Assembly (NCBI GenBank): GCA_964636885.1
Contig: CAZWVA010000060.1
Coordinates: 1 to 15,525 of the forward strand
Length of the DNA: 15,525 nucleotides
Direction: 5' to 3'
Source of the DNA: CAZWVA01 sp964636885
Lineage (GTDB): Bacteria > Desulfobacterota_D > UBA1144 > Nemesobacterales > CSP1-2
Under the pieces are notes generated by a model. The model worked only from the letters and a program-made list of their open reading frames with translations. It ran no database searches and had not been told where the DNA came from. Positions within the stretch are counted from its first letter, which is position 1; each line of letters opens with the position of its first letter. Positions 1 through 6,237 of this stretch are shown here, piece after piece. The translations under genes and the position numbers were made by a program.

Positions 1-2
1 TA

Positions 3-290
3 AAGAGGCCTGCTATCTCCCCACTATACCGTGGTTCCTATGCCAAGTGGTTCGTGGATGAGATCTATAACGAGGCCTTTGTAAGGACGTTCGTCGGTCT
101 ATCGAGGCTTGCCGCTCTCTTTGACATCAAGGTCATCGACGGTGTTGTAAACGGGATCGCGGCCCTCCTAAGGGAGGCGGCGACCCTTCTCCGTACAGCA
201 CAGACGGGGATACTCAGGTTCTATGCTGCCCTCATGGCGATTGGAGCCATGGCCATTCTCATCTACATAGTGCTCTCTGTGAGGTTCTAG
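3..290 (+). CDS. nuoL: NADH-quinone oxidoreductase subunit L, C-terminal end (partial)
   Basis: The frame is open from base 3 and ends with TAG at 288-290, leaving about 95 residues of a gene that begins left of the window. The visible part matches the C-terminus of NuoL, the large antiporter-like membrane subunit of respiratory complex I, which helps pump protons as NADH electrons pass to quinone. The cues are a Pro-Leu-Tyr-Arg stretch, then Lys-Trp-Phe-Val-Asp-Glu-Ile-Tyr (the usual K-[YW]-[YF]-V-D-E-[LI]-Y motif), an amphipathic region with VIDGVVNG, and a final hydrophobic helix close to the C-terminus. The family's long lateral helix lies in this region. The next gene is on the opposite strand, so nuoL ends its operon here. 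The GTG at 54 is internal and not a start. Confidence 0.88.
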   Translation, partial: KRPAISPLYRGSYAKWFVDEIYNEAFVRTFVGLSRLAALFDIKVIDGVVNGIAALLREAATLLRTAQTGILRFYAALMAIGAMAILIYIVLSVRF

Positions 291-319
291 GATTAAAGGG
301 AGTAAAAAATGCGCCGGGG

Positions 320-1681
320 CTAAAGCCTACCCTTAACCTCTTCAAGCTTCCCTTCTATAAGGGAGCGTATCTCATCGAGCCTTTCCTTCGTTTCGGCTTC
401 AAACCTAAGAACGAGGGCGGGCTGTGTGTTTGATGCCCTTATAAGCCCCCATCCATCTGGAAATTCGATCCTCACACCGTCTATGTCTATTACACGATAG
501 CCCTTTTTAAGCTCCTCCTTCACCCTATCGACTACCTGAAACTTTATCTCCTCAGGGCAATCAACCCTGATTTCAGGCGTGGAAAATGCGGGAGGAACCC
601 CTTCTAACAGCTCAGATAACCTTTTGCCCGTTCTTGAAACGATCTCGAGGAGCCTTAGCCCCGCATACAGGGCGTCATCGTAACCAAAGTACCTGTCCGC
701 AAAGAATATATGCCCGCTCATCTCACCCGCTAGGGCAGCCCCCTCGACCTTCATCTTGTTCTTGATCAGGGAGTGCCCTGTCTTCCACATGATCGGCCTT
801 CCGCCGTGTTTTTCTACGTCTCTAAAGAGTCTGGAAGAACATTTGACATCCCCTATTATCTTTGCCTGTGGTATGCGTTTAAGGATATCCCTTGCGAGGA
901 TTATAACGAGCATATCACCCCATATTATATTCCCGTTTTCATCTATAACGCCTATCCTGTCTCCATCCCCATCAAAGCCGATCCCTAGTTGGAGATTCTT
1001 CTCCCGCACGGTCCTTATCAAGTCTCTCATGTTTTCCTCAACCGTTGGGTCGGGATGATGGTTCGGGAACGTTCCATCCGGTGTGACGTAGAGTTCGGTT
1101 AGATCGCATCCAAACTCCCTAAGAATCCTTGGGGCGACGATCCCTACCATCGCGTTTCCACAGTCGATCCCAATCCTGATCCCCGGCTTTATCTCCACGT
1201 TTTCCCTCAAGAATCCTATATAATCCTCCATTATATCTATCTTCTCGACTTCGCCTTTTCCCGAAGCGAAGTCTCTGCCCTCTGCTATCCTCCTTATATT
1301 CTGGATCCCCTCTCCAAAGAGCGAATCCCTCTCGACGCAGAGTTTAATCCCGTTGTATTCACCGGGATTATGGCTTGCCGTAATCATGACTCCGCCATCC
1401 ACATCGAGACTAAAAAGGGAGAAGTAGAGCATGGGTGTTGTTACCATACCGATATCTATAACGTCTAGGCCGGTCGAATTGATCCCCCGGCTCATCGCCG
1501 CAGCAAGTGCGGGGGAGCTCAGCCTGCAGTCCCTCCCAAGAGACACCCTTTTCTTTCCGAGCCCTCTCATGTACGTTCCGTATGCCTTTCCTATCGTCTC
1601 CACGACCCCTTCTCCGAGGTCCCTATCAACGATTCCCCTTATATCGTATTCTCTAAATATCTGCGGATTGATCCTCACCAT
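320..1681 (-). CDS. Phosphomannomutase/phosphoglucomutase (alpha-D-phosphohexomutase family)
   Basis: A 453-residue enzyme that interconverts hexose 1- and 6-phosphates (mannose and/or glucose), supplying sugar nucleotides for envelope polysaccharides. All four family signatures are in order: the phosphoserine loop TASHNPGEYNG (Ser103), the Mg-binding loop GFDGDGDR (Asp237, 239, 241), the sugar-binding loop GEMSGH (319-324) and the phosphate-binding loop RASNTQP (415-421). The length is normal for the AlgC/ManB type. The start at 1681 is chosen because a perfect AGGAGG sits just upstream and the next residues (VRINPQIFREYDIRGI) are the usual N-terminus. The frame stays open to a TTG at 1714, but that extension has no ribosome site of its own. 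Whether it prefers mannose or glucose phosphate cannot be read from the sequence. It converges on nuoL with a 29-bp gap and no clear terminator hairpin. Confidence 0.95.
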   Translation of the reverse strand: MVRINPQIFREYDIRGIVDRDLGEGVVETIGKAYGTYMRGLGKKRVSLGRDCRLSSPALAAAMSRGINSTGLDVIDIGMVTTPMLYFSLFSLDVDGGVMITASHNPGEYNGIKLCVERDSLFGEGIQNIRRIAEGRDFASGKGEVEKIDIMEDYIGFLRENVEIKPGIRIGIDCGNAMVGIVAPRILREFGCDLTELYVTPDGTFPNHHPDPTVEENMRDLIRTVREKNLQLGIGFDGDGDRIGVIDENGNIIWGDMLVIILARDILKRIPQAKIIGDVKCSSRLFRDVEKHGGRPIMWKTGHSLIKNKMKVEGAALAGEMSGHIFFADRYFGYDDALYAGLRLLEIVSRTGKRLSELLEGVPPAFSTPEIRVDCPEEIKFQVVDRVKEELKKGYRVIDIDGVRIEFPDGWGLIRASNTQPALVLRFEAETKERLDEIRSLIEGKLEEVKGRL

Positions 1682-1919
1682 AAAAGAGCCTCCTTTGTTG
1701 ATACTCGACCACAACCGCCTAGTCCCTAAGGGTCTATACCGGTAGTAGGGTTGCGGGGGCAGTTCTGACCTTCGGGTAAACTACCCATACCAGATATAAA
1801 AATGATCCTCTGCCTTTGGGTCCCGATGGCATAAACCATAGCTATAATACTACATTCACACAACCCTAAAAAAAAGCTTCCTTGACTTTAAACCCCTGGC
1901 TTTTTATCCTTTCTCTCCT
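1682..1919. other. Divergent intergenic region between phosphomannomutase and trpE
   Basis: These 238 bases separate two divergent genes. They hold the AGGAGG ribosome site of the phosphomannomutase (about 1689-1694), a TACCGGTA palindrome (1737-1744), a small hairpin GGGTA-AAC-TACCC (1774-1786), a TATAAT (1843-1848) without a convincing -35 box, and the trpE promoter. No tryptophan-codon-rich leader ORF, attenuator or T-box-like element was recognised. Confidence 0.5.
1882..1910 (+). promoter_or_regulatory. trpE promoter placed directly before the start codon
   Basis: A TTGACT -35 box (1882-1887), a 17-bp spacer and a TATCCT -10 box (1905-1910). Only nine bases separate the -10 box from the ATG at 1920. 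Transcription would start within about three bases of the start codon, giving a leaderless or near-leaderless mRNA. The 18 bases before the ATG contain no G, so no Shine-Dalgarno is possible. Confidence 0.65.
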
Positions 1920-3407
1920 ATGATCTTCCCCACGTTTGCAGAATTCAAAGAGATGTTGAAACGGGGAAACCTGGTTCCCGTCTGGTGTGAGATACTCGCC
2001 GATTTCGACACGCCGGTGTCGGCCTTAAAGAAGATAGAAAGCGGAGACTACGCCTTTCTTCTTGAGAGCGTTGAGGGGGGAGAGAAGTGGGGACGATACA
2101 GCTTCCTCGGGACGGAACCATCCGTGGTATTTAGGTCTAGGGGCACCCGTATTGAGATACTCGAGAACGGGAGGATAGAAAAACAGGAGGGAAACCCGAT
2201 CGATTCTCTAAGAGCCCTTCTCTCAAGATACCGCCCTGTGGTCTATCCCGATCTGCCCAGGTTTCACGGGGGAGCCGTAGGTTACCTTGGATACGATATA
2301 GTCAGGTTCATCGAAGATCTCCCCCGGATTGCAGAAGATGATCTCGATCTCTGGGATTCCGTTTTTATGGTAACCGACTCGGTCCTTGTCTTTGACAACA
2401 TAAACCACAGGATAAAGGTGATATCAAACGCATATGTACCAAACCCCAATGATGCCAAGAGGGCCTATAGCGAGGCGGTGGGTAAGATAGAAAGGCTGAT
2501 CGAGAAAATGCGCCTACCCGTTTCACCATACGATAGGACCAAAAGGGGTAAATCGGCGGGAAGGGTAAGCCACTCGGAATTCAAATCGAACTTCGATCCC
2601 GAGGGGTTTATGGAGGCCGTAAGAAAAACGAAGGAGTACATCCAAGCCGGTGACATAATTCAGGCCGTGATCTCACAGAGATGGAAAACGAAACTCGACG
2701 TCTCCCCATTCGATCTATACAGGGCTCTAAGGGTACTAAACCCCTCGCCCTATATGTTCTACCTAAAGATGGGTGACGACTTCCTTGTGGGTTCATCCCC
2801 TGAGGTGATGGTTAGGGTGGAAGGCGATAGGGTGGAAACCCGTCCGATTGCCGGGACAAGACCCAGGGGAAGGGACGAAAGAGAAGACGCAGAGCTTGAG
2901 CGGGAGCTCCTTTCCGACCCTAAGGAGAGGGCAGAGCACATAATGCTCGTTGACCTTGCAAGAAACGATCTGGGGAGGGTAGCCGAGATAGGAACCGTAA
3001 AGGTGGACGAGCTCATGGTAGTAGAGAGGTACTCTCATGTTATGCACATAGTGTCTAATGTGGTCGCAAGGCTGGCCAAGGGAAAGGACGCATTTGATGT
3101 GATAAAGGCCACCTTCCCGGCCGGTACGCTTTCCGGTGCCCCGAAGGTGAGGGCAATGGAGATAATAGAGGAAATAGAACCCAGTAGAAGGGGGCCTTAC
3201 GGAGGTGCCGTCGGGTATTTCAGTTTTTCGGGAAACATGGATACGTGTATCACGATAAGGACGTTTGTAATAAATGGGGATGAAATACTCATACAGGCGG
3301 GAGCAGGCATCGTTGCGGACTCCGACCCCGAAAGGGAGTACAATGAGACCGTGAACAAGGTGAGGGCCCTTATAAGGGCGGTTGAAATGGTAAAGAAAGG
3401 GCTTTAA
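1920..3407 (+). CDS. trpE: Anthranilate synthase component I
   Basis: A 495-residue chorismate-using subunit that makes anthranilate with ammonia delivered by TrpG, the first committed step of tryptophan synthesis in the cytoplasm. The N-terminal domain carries the LLES motif (47-50), part of the tryptophan feedback site. The C-terminal chorismate-binding domain shows PIAGTRPRG (309-317), DPKERAEH followed by LVDLARNDLGR (333-353), FPAGTLSGAPK (399-409), RRGPYGGAVGY (423-433) and QAGAGIVADS (459-468). These identify TrpE rather than PabB, although the two are close relatives. The start at 1920 fits the family N-terminus (FPTFAEFKEMLKRGNLVPV) even though no Shine-Dalgarno precedes it. trpG follows 33 bases later as the same transcript. 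The rest of the tryptophan pathway is not in the window. Confidence 0.95.
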   Translation: MIFPTFAEFKEMLKRGNLVPVWCEILADFDTPVSALKKIESGDYAFLLESVEGGEKWGRYSFLGTEPSVVFRSRGTRIEILENGRIEKQEGNPIDSLRALLSRYRPVVYPDLPRFHGGAVGYLGYDIVRFIEDLPRIAEDDLDLWDSVFMVTDSVLVFDNINHRIKVISNAYVPNPNDAKRAYSEAVGKIERLIEKMRLPVSPYDRTKRGKSAGRVSHSEFKSNFDPEGFMEAVRKTKEYIQAGDIIQAVISQRWKTKLDVSPFDLYRALRVLNPSPYMFYLKMGDDFLVGSSPEVMVRVEGDRVETRPIAGTRPRGRDEREDAELERELLSDPKERAEHIMLVDLARNDLGRVAEIGTVKVDELMVVERYSHVMHIVSNVVARLAKGKDAFDVIKATFPAGTLSGAPKVRAMEIIEEIEPSRRGPYGGAVGYFSFSGNMDTCITIRTFVINGDEILIQAGAGIVADSDPEREYNETVNKVRALIRAVEMVKKGL

Positions 3408-3440
3408 AATGGTTTTAGATCGAAGACCGGGGACTAGAAA

Positions 3441-4016
3441 ATGATCCTCATGATAGACAACTACGACTCATTTACCTATAATCTCGTCCACTACCTGGGG
3501 GAGCTCGGCGAGAGGGTCATGGTCTTTAGAAACAATAGGATCACGCTTGAAGATGTGGGAAGGCTCGGCCCCGATATGGTTGTGGTTTCACCAGGCCCCT
3601 GCACCCCGAAGGAGGCGGGTATATCCGTGGACCTGATTAGGGAGTTTTCTGGAAGGATACCCATTCTCGGGGTCTGTCTGGGCCACCAGTCAATCGGCTA
3701 CGCCTTTGGTGGAAGGATAGTAAGGGCAGATAGGCTCCTTCATGGGAAAACCTCCATGATCTACCACGACGGGAAAGGGATATACGAAGGGATACCAAAT
3801 CCCTTTGAGGCCACGAGGTATCATTCCCTTTTGGTCGAGAGGGAGTCCCTTCCAGACGAACTCGAAATAACGGCATGGACGAGTGAGGGGGAGATAATGG
3901 GGATAAGACATAGGGATTATCCAACCGAAGGAGTACAGTTCCATCCGGAATCCATCCTTACAAAACACGGAAAGGAGATCCTAAGGAATTTTATCAGGAT
4001 AGCAAAGGGCGGATAG
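3441..4016 (+). CDS. trpG: Anthranilate synthase component II (glutamine amidotransferase)
   Basis: A 191-residue class I glutamine amidotransferase that hydrolyses glutamine and channels ammonia to TrpE. The N-terminus MILMIDNYDSFTYNLVHYLG is diagnostic of TrpG/PabA. The oxyanion segment SPGPCTPKEAG, the nucleophile elbow GVCLGHQ (Cys79) and the FHPES motif (His168, Glu170) give a complete catalytic triad. It is of full length and ends with TAG. It is the second gene of a trpEG pair, and the spacing leaves room for a modest GGGGA ribosome site seven bases before the ATG. In many bacteria this subunit also serves PabB for folate. No pabB is visible here, so that dual role is possible but untested. 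Confidence 0.94.
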   Translation: MILMIDNYDSFTYNLVHYLGELGERVMVFRNNRITLEDVGRLGPDMVVVSPGPCTPKEAGISVDLIREFSGRIPILGVCLGHQSIGYAFGGRIVRADRLLHGKTSMIYHDGKGIYEGIPNPFEATRYHSLLVERESLPDELEITAWTSEGEIMGIRHRDYPTEGVQFHPESILTKHGKEILRNFIRIAKGG

Positions 4017-4071
4017 TCGGTTCCTTCCCATCTATGTCTTATACCGATTCCGAATGGATTCTCCTCTAGTC

Positions 4072-4100
4072 TTGACTCAAATCGGATTTTCATAAATACT
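4072..4100 (+). promoter_or_regulatory. Promoter of tRNA-Gln
   Basis: TTGACT (4072-4077), a 17-bp spacer and AATACT (4095-4100). The predicted transcription start falls near 4107, a few bases before the mature tRNA 5' end at 4113. The same TTGAC core and spacing occur before trpE, ilvD and meaB. Confidence 0.55.
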
Positions 4101-4112
4101 AAAAGACCGTGC

Positions 4113-4186
4113 TGGGGGATCGTCTAACGGCAGGACGATGGGCTCTGGACCCATTAATCTAGGTTCGAATCCTAGTCCCCCAGCCA
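4113..4186 (+). tRNA. tRNA-Gln (anticodon CTG), CCA encoded
   Basis: A complete cloverleaf can be drawn. The acceptor stem TGGGGGA pairs with TCCCCCA, with U1-A72 as is typical of bacterial glutamine tRNAs. The D arm is GTC...GAC, the anticodon stem is ATGGG/CCCAT, and the seven-base loop CTCTGGA puts CTG at 4145-4147, reading CAG codons. The T arm is CTAGG-TTCGAAT-CCTAG. The discriminator is G and the 3' CCA is encoded in the DNA. It stands alone, with a promoter just upstream, and no other tRNA adjoins it. Confidence 0.95.
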
Positions 4187-4197
4187 GTATCTGTCCT

Positions 4198-4326
4198 TCA
4201 CCTACTCACATTTGAAATAACTATCCTGTACTTCCTGCCCTCCCTTGCTATTTCATCGACCGGATTTACACGTACCCTTACACAAGGAAGAACCCATCTG
4301 AGGATCTGATAAGCCCGATGCTTTTC
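4198..4326 (-). pseudogene. Possible gene fossil downstream of tRNA-Gln
   Basis: On the minus strand 42 codons are open between TGA at 4327-4329 and TGA at 4198-4200. The frame has no ATG, GTG or TTG in a usable position. The translation reads like real protein (…AYQILRWVLPCVRV… then NPVDEIAREGRKYRIVISN) and uses the AGG and ATA codons of this genome. A neighbouring frame just upstream (ending near 4278) also looks protein-like, as if an indel separates two pieces. I do not recognise the family. It could be a decayed gene end or a chance open stretch. It lies between the tRNA and the Rieske gene, which is transcribed towards it. Confidence 0.28.
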
Positions 4327-4374
4327 TCACCGAAACCGTCGTCTCTGGTGTCGTCTAACCCCTATCGGATTTGT

Positions 4375-4707
4375 CTAATCCTTCGGCTTCTTTAGCCACC
4401 CTACAAGGACGTCATCGCCTTCTACCCTAACCTCGTAAGACGAGACCGAGTGACCGCCTGGATGGTCGGGAAGGCCCGTTCTCACATCGAATGTCCAACC
4501 GTGCCATGGACAGGCCACAACATACCCCGTGAGCTTCCCCTCACCAAGTGGGCCTCCCATGTGGGGACAGATGTAGTTAATGGCGTAGAATTCGCCGTTA
4601 ACGTTAAAAAGCGCGATAGGCTTTTCAAACGGGCCCATAACGAGTTTCCCGTGTCCGGGTGGAAGATCATGAACCGTTGCCACCTTGATAAAGCCGGGTT
4701 TTGGCAT
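4375..4707 (-). CDS. Rieske-type [2Fe-2S] ferredoxin
   Basis: A 110-residue soluble protein with one Rieske domain, an electron carrier of the kind that feeds ring-hydroxylating oxygenases or resembles small nitrite reductase subunits. The cluster ligands are visible as C-x-H (Cys47, His49, in ICPHMGGPLGEG) and C-x-x-H (Cys66, His69, in CPWHGWTFD). The following TG-x-P motif, where the sequence reads RTGLPDHPGG, is also typical. There is no signal peptide and no extra disulfide cysteines, so this is the ferredoxin rather than the cytochrome bc1 type. GAGAGGGG stands before the ATG as a ribosome site. It lies 80 bases after the MBL-fold gene on the same strand and may share its transcript. No oxygenase or nitrite reductase partner is present, so its redox partner is unknown. 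Confidence 0.9.
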   Translation of the reverse strand: MPKPGFIKVATVHDLPPGHGKLVMGPFEKPIALFNVNGEFYAINYICPHMGGPLGEGKLTGYVVACPWHGWTFDVRTGLPDHPGGHSVSSYEVRVEGDDVLVGWLKKPKD

Positions 4708-4787
4708 CCCTTATCCCCTCTCTTCTATTATTCTAAAAGGCAACGGAAGGCAGGTAAAGCCCTTCCTATGTGAAAACTCTACAGGGC

Positions 4788-5414
4788 CTACCTTACGGGC
4801 AGTGTTAGATGGACGTCTTTACGTTTTAAAAACCTATCTATCGCCTCTTTGCCGTTCTCTAAAACGGACTCCCCATCGCCGACGAGTACAGTATCGTAAT
4901 CATAATCGAGTAGCCTCCTTATCCCTTCCTTGGCCCTTTGAGGGTCTTTGTACATCTGGGTCGGTAGGAGGGAGAACTCTCCTTTAGGCCATCCGATTAC
5001 CGCATCCCCTATAAAGAGAATCCCTCTCCCACGCGGTAGAAGGAGTGCCGTTTCTCCTGGGGATTTGTTATCGGGAACACAGATCGTCCTAAGGCCGCCT
5101 GGCAACGTATCACCATCCTCGAATATGTGATCCGTGGGCTGTTTGAGTAGCGGGGCATCGTTCTTCTGGATGTGGATTCTCGCATTGAAACGGTTCCTTA
5201 AATCGTAAGCCATCCTTTCATGGTCCTTATTGGTCAGGATGATATGGGTAGGGGTTCCGAGTCCTTCTAGTTCACCCAAGTCGCCTTCTTCCATGATGGC
5301 CGGGTCGATTACTATTAGGCCTTCGGAACTCTTAAAGGCATACCCGTTAAAATCGTAGCCGTGTCTCTGAGAGAGCCAGGACCATGTATATATTCCGGGA
5401 ACGATTTCCTTCAT
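4788..5414 (-). CDS. Metallo-beta-lactamase-fold protein with altered metal-site motifs
   Basis: A 208-residue protein with the overall course of a glyoxalase II-like MBL fold: an N-terminal strand pair (GIYTWSW…GYAFKSSEGLIVIDPA), a THIIL strand, an SPGE turn, an LFIGDAV strand and a late VLVGDGE strand. The usual ligands are not there. At the HxHxDH position the sequence is TNKDHER (61-67), so by position the His, His, Asp and His become Asn, Asp, Glu and Arg. The expected G-H-[ST]-P-G-H reads DNKSPGE, and the last histidine is replaced in GDGE. Asp137 of GDA is kept. The protein is otherwise well formed, so this looks like a sub-family with a different metal site or none. The function is unknown. 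A GGGGTGGG stretch precedes the ATG. The Rieske gene follows on the same strand. Confidence 0.8.
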   Translation of the reverse strand: MKEIVPGIYTWSWLSQRHGYDFNGYAFKSSEGLIVIDPAIMEEGDLGELEGLGTPTHIILTNKDHERMAYDLRNRFNARIHIQKNDAPLLKQPTDHIFEDGDTLPGGLRTICVPDNKSPGETALLLPRGRGILFIGDAVIGWPKGEFSLLPTQMYKDPQRAKEGIRRLLDYDYDTVLVGDGESVLENGKEAIDRFLKRKDVHLTLPVR

Positions 5415-5531
5415 ATTCCCACCCCACTAGATCCATTTTCCTAATACATATTATCCAGATTTCTCCATAAATAGGTACATGAATAATATATCAAACCGTT
5501 AATCGACAACGTCATAGACCTTAAGGTGGAA

Positions 5532-5967
5532 CTAGAAAAACCTGGTATCTAGAATCCCCACAACGGTTCCTACAACCAGGCCGTATACGATATGACCTAC
5601 GAGATGAGCAATAGCGACCTCTGAACCTGCCTCCCGAAACCTTTCCAGGGGATGGTGCTCGGCCACTAAAACAACGAGGAGGAAGCTGAATGCGACTCCG
5701 TGAAATAAACCGATCATGGCACCGGCCCCAATTCGGAGAGAAAAGGCTGATAAGAACCACGTAGAAAAAAGCGATAACCACTCCTGCGGCAAGGTGTATT
5801 ATGAGACCAGGGGTAAAGGCGTTTTCGTAAGAGCGGGTGAATATGCTTCCTATTGCCCCGATCATGTCTGCGTTTGCGATTCCCGAACGAGTAATAAGCC
5901 ACATTACAAGGCTCATCATGCCGGTTCCCAGTACCCCTGCGAGAATCGTTTCAACGATCTGTTCCAT
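5532..5967 (-). pseudogene. Small four-helix membrane protein interrupted by one frameshift
   Basis: A gene reading leftward from ATG at 5967, with a strong GGGAGGT ribosome site four bases before it. The first frame gives about 77 sensible residues with two hydrophobic helices (about 5-24 and 54-77), then turns into arginine- and proline-rich nonsense. The good protein resumes in the +1 frame near 5725-5745 and runs to TAG at 5532-5534, adding about 68 residues with two more helices and an AHLVGHIVYG motif. Joined, the product would be about 145 residues with four membrane helices. One extra base accounts for the break. It could be a true mutation, a sequencing error or, less likely, programmed frameshifting. 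The AHLVGH-x-x-YG pattern loosely recalls small inner-membrane proteins of the YagU type, but I cannot name the family. The gene is divergent from ilvD and lies upstream of the MBL-fold gene. Confidence 0.7.
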
Positions 5968-6233
5968 GTCGACCTCCCTTTTAATATCGTCTTAAAGCTC
6001 TTAAATCAATATACCGAGACCCCTTCGCACGTGTTCTTTAAATAACTCAAATAACTCTATTCAATTAGATGGAGAAGTAACGTTAAGGTTTCTCTATCGT
6101 TCTGTTGCAAGTATAGATAAACCGTGAAAATACGGGAAATAACGTCTGCAATGGAATAGAGAGAATTGACATTAAAATACCTTCAATAGATAATAGTAAG
6201 ACCCAATCACATGACCAAAAAGGAGAAACCGAT
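5968..6233. other. Divergent AT-rich intergenic region
   Basis: These 266 bases lie between the broken membrane-protein gene (-) and ilvD (+). They carry the ribosome site of the former (next to 5968), the ilvD promoter and ribosome site, and a tiny overlapping reading frame at 6211-6237. The region is clearly richer in A and T than the flanking genes. No riboswitch, leader attenuator or terminator was recognised. Confidence 0.5.
6166..6194 (+). promoter_or_regulatory. ilvD promoter
   Basis: A perfect TTGACA -35 box (6166-6171), a 17-bp spacer and a GATAAT -10 box (6189-6194). Transcription would begin near 6201, leaving a leader of about 33 bases that holds the ribosome site AAAAAGGAG (6217-6225). 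Confidence 0.7.
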
Positions 6234-6237
6234 TTGA
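6211..6237 (+). CDS. Possible eight-codon leader ORF overlapping the ilvD start
   Basis: ATG at 6211 opens a frame coding for MTKKEKPI. It stops at TGA (6235-6237), which overlaps the ilvD TTG start (6234-6236) as TTGA. The mini-ORF contains the ilvD ribosome site. Its own ATG lies about ten bases after the predicted transcription start. It has only one branched-chain codon, so it is not a classical attenuator peptide. It may be chance, or it may couple translation to ilvD. Confidence 0.2.
   Translation: MTKKEKPI

Noticed and set aside
1682..1714. TTG at 1714 as the phosphomannomutase start
   Set aside because: A perfect AGGAGG and the family N-terminus both point to the ATG at 1681.
1745..1881. 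A trp leader peptide or attenuator before trpE
   Set aside because: No Trp-rich short ORF with alternative hairpins was found, and the best promoter lies downstream of this region. Only a 5-bp hairpin at 1774-1786 is present.
3637..3968. Two minus-strand open frames across trpG
   Set aside because: They lie wholly inside trpG and mirror its codons. Their compositions are not protein-like.
4113..4186. tRNA-Gln as an attachment site of an integrated element
   Set aside because: No copy of the tRNA 3' end, integrase or mobile gene occurs in the window.
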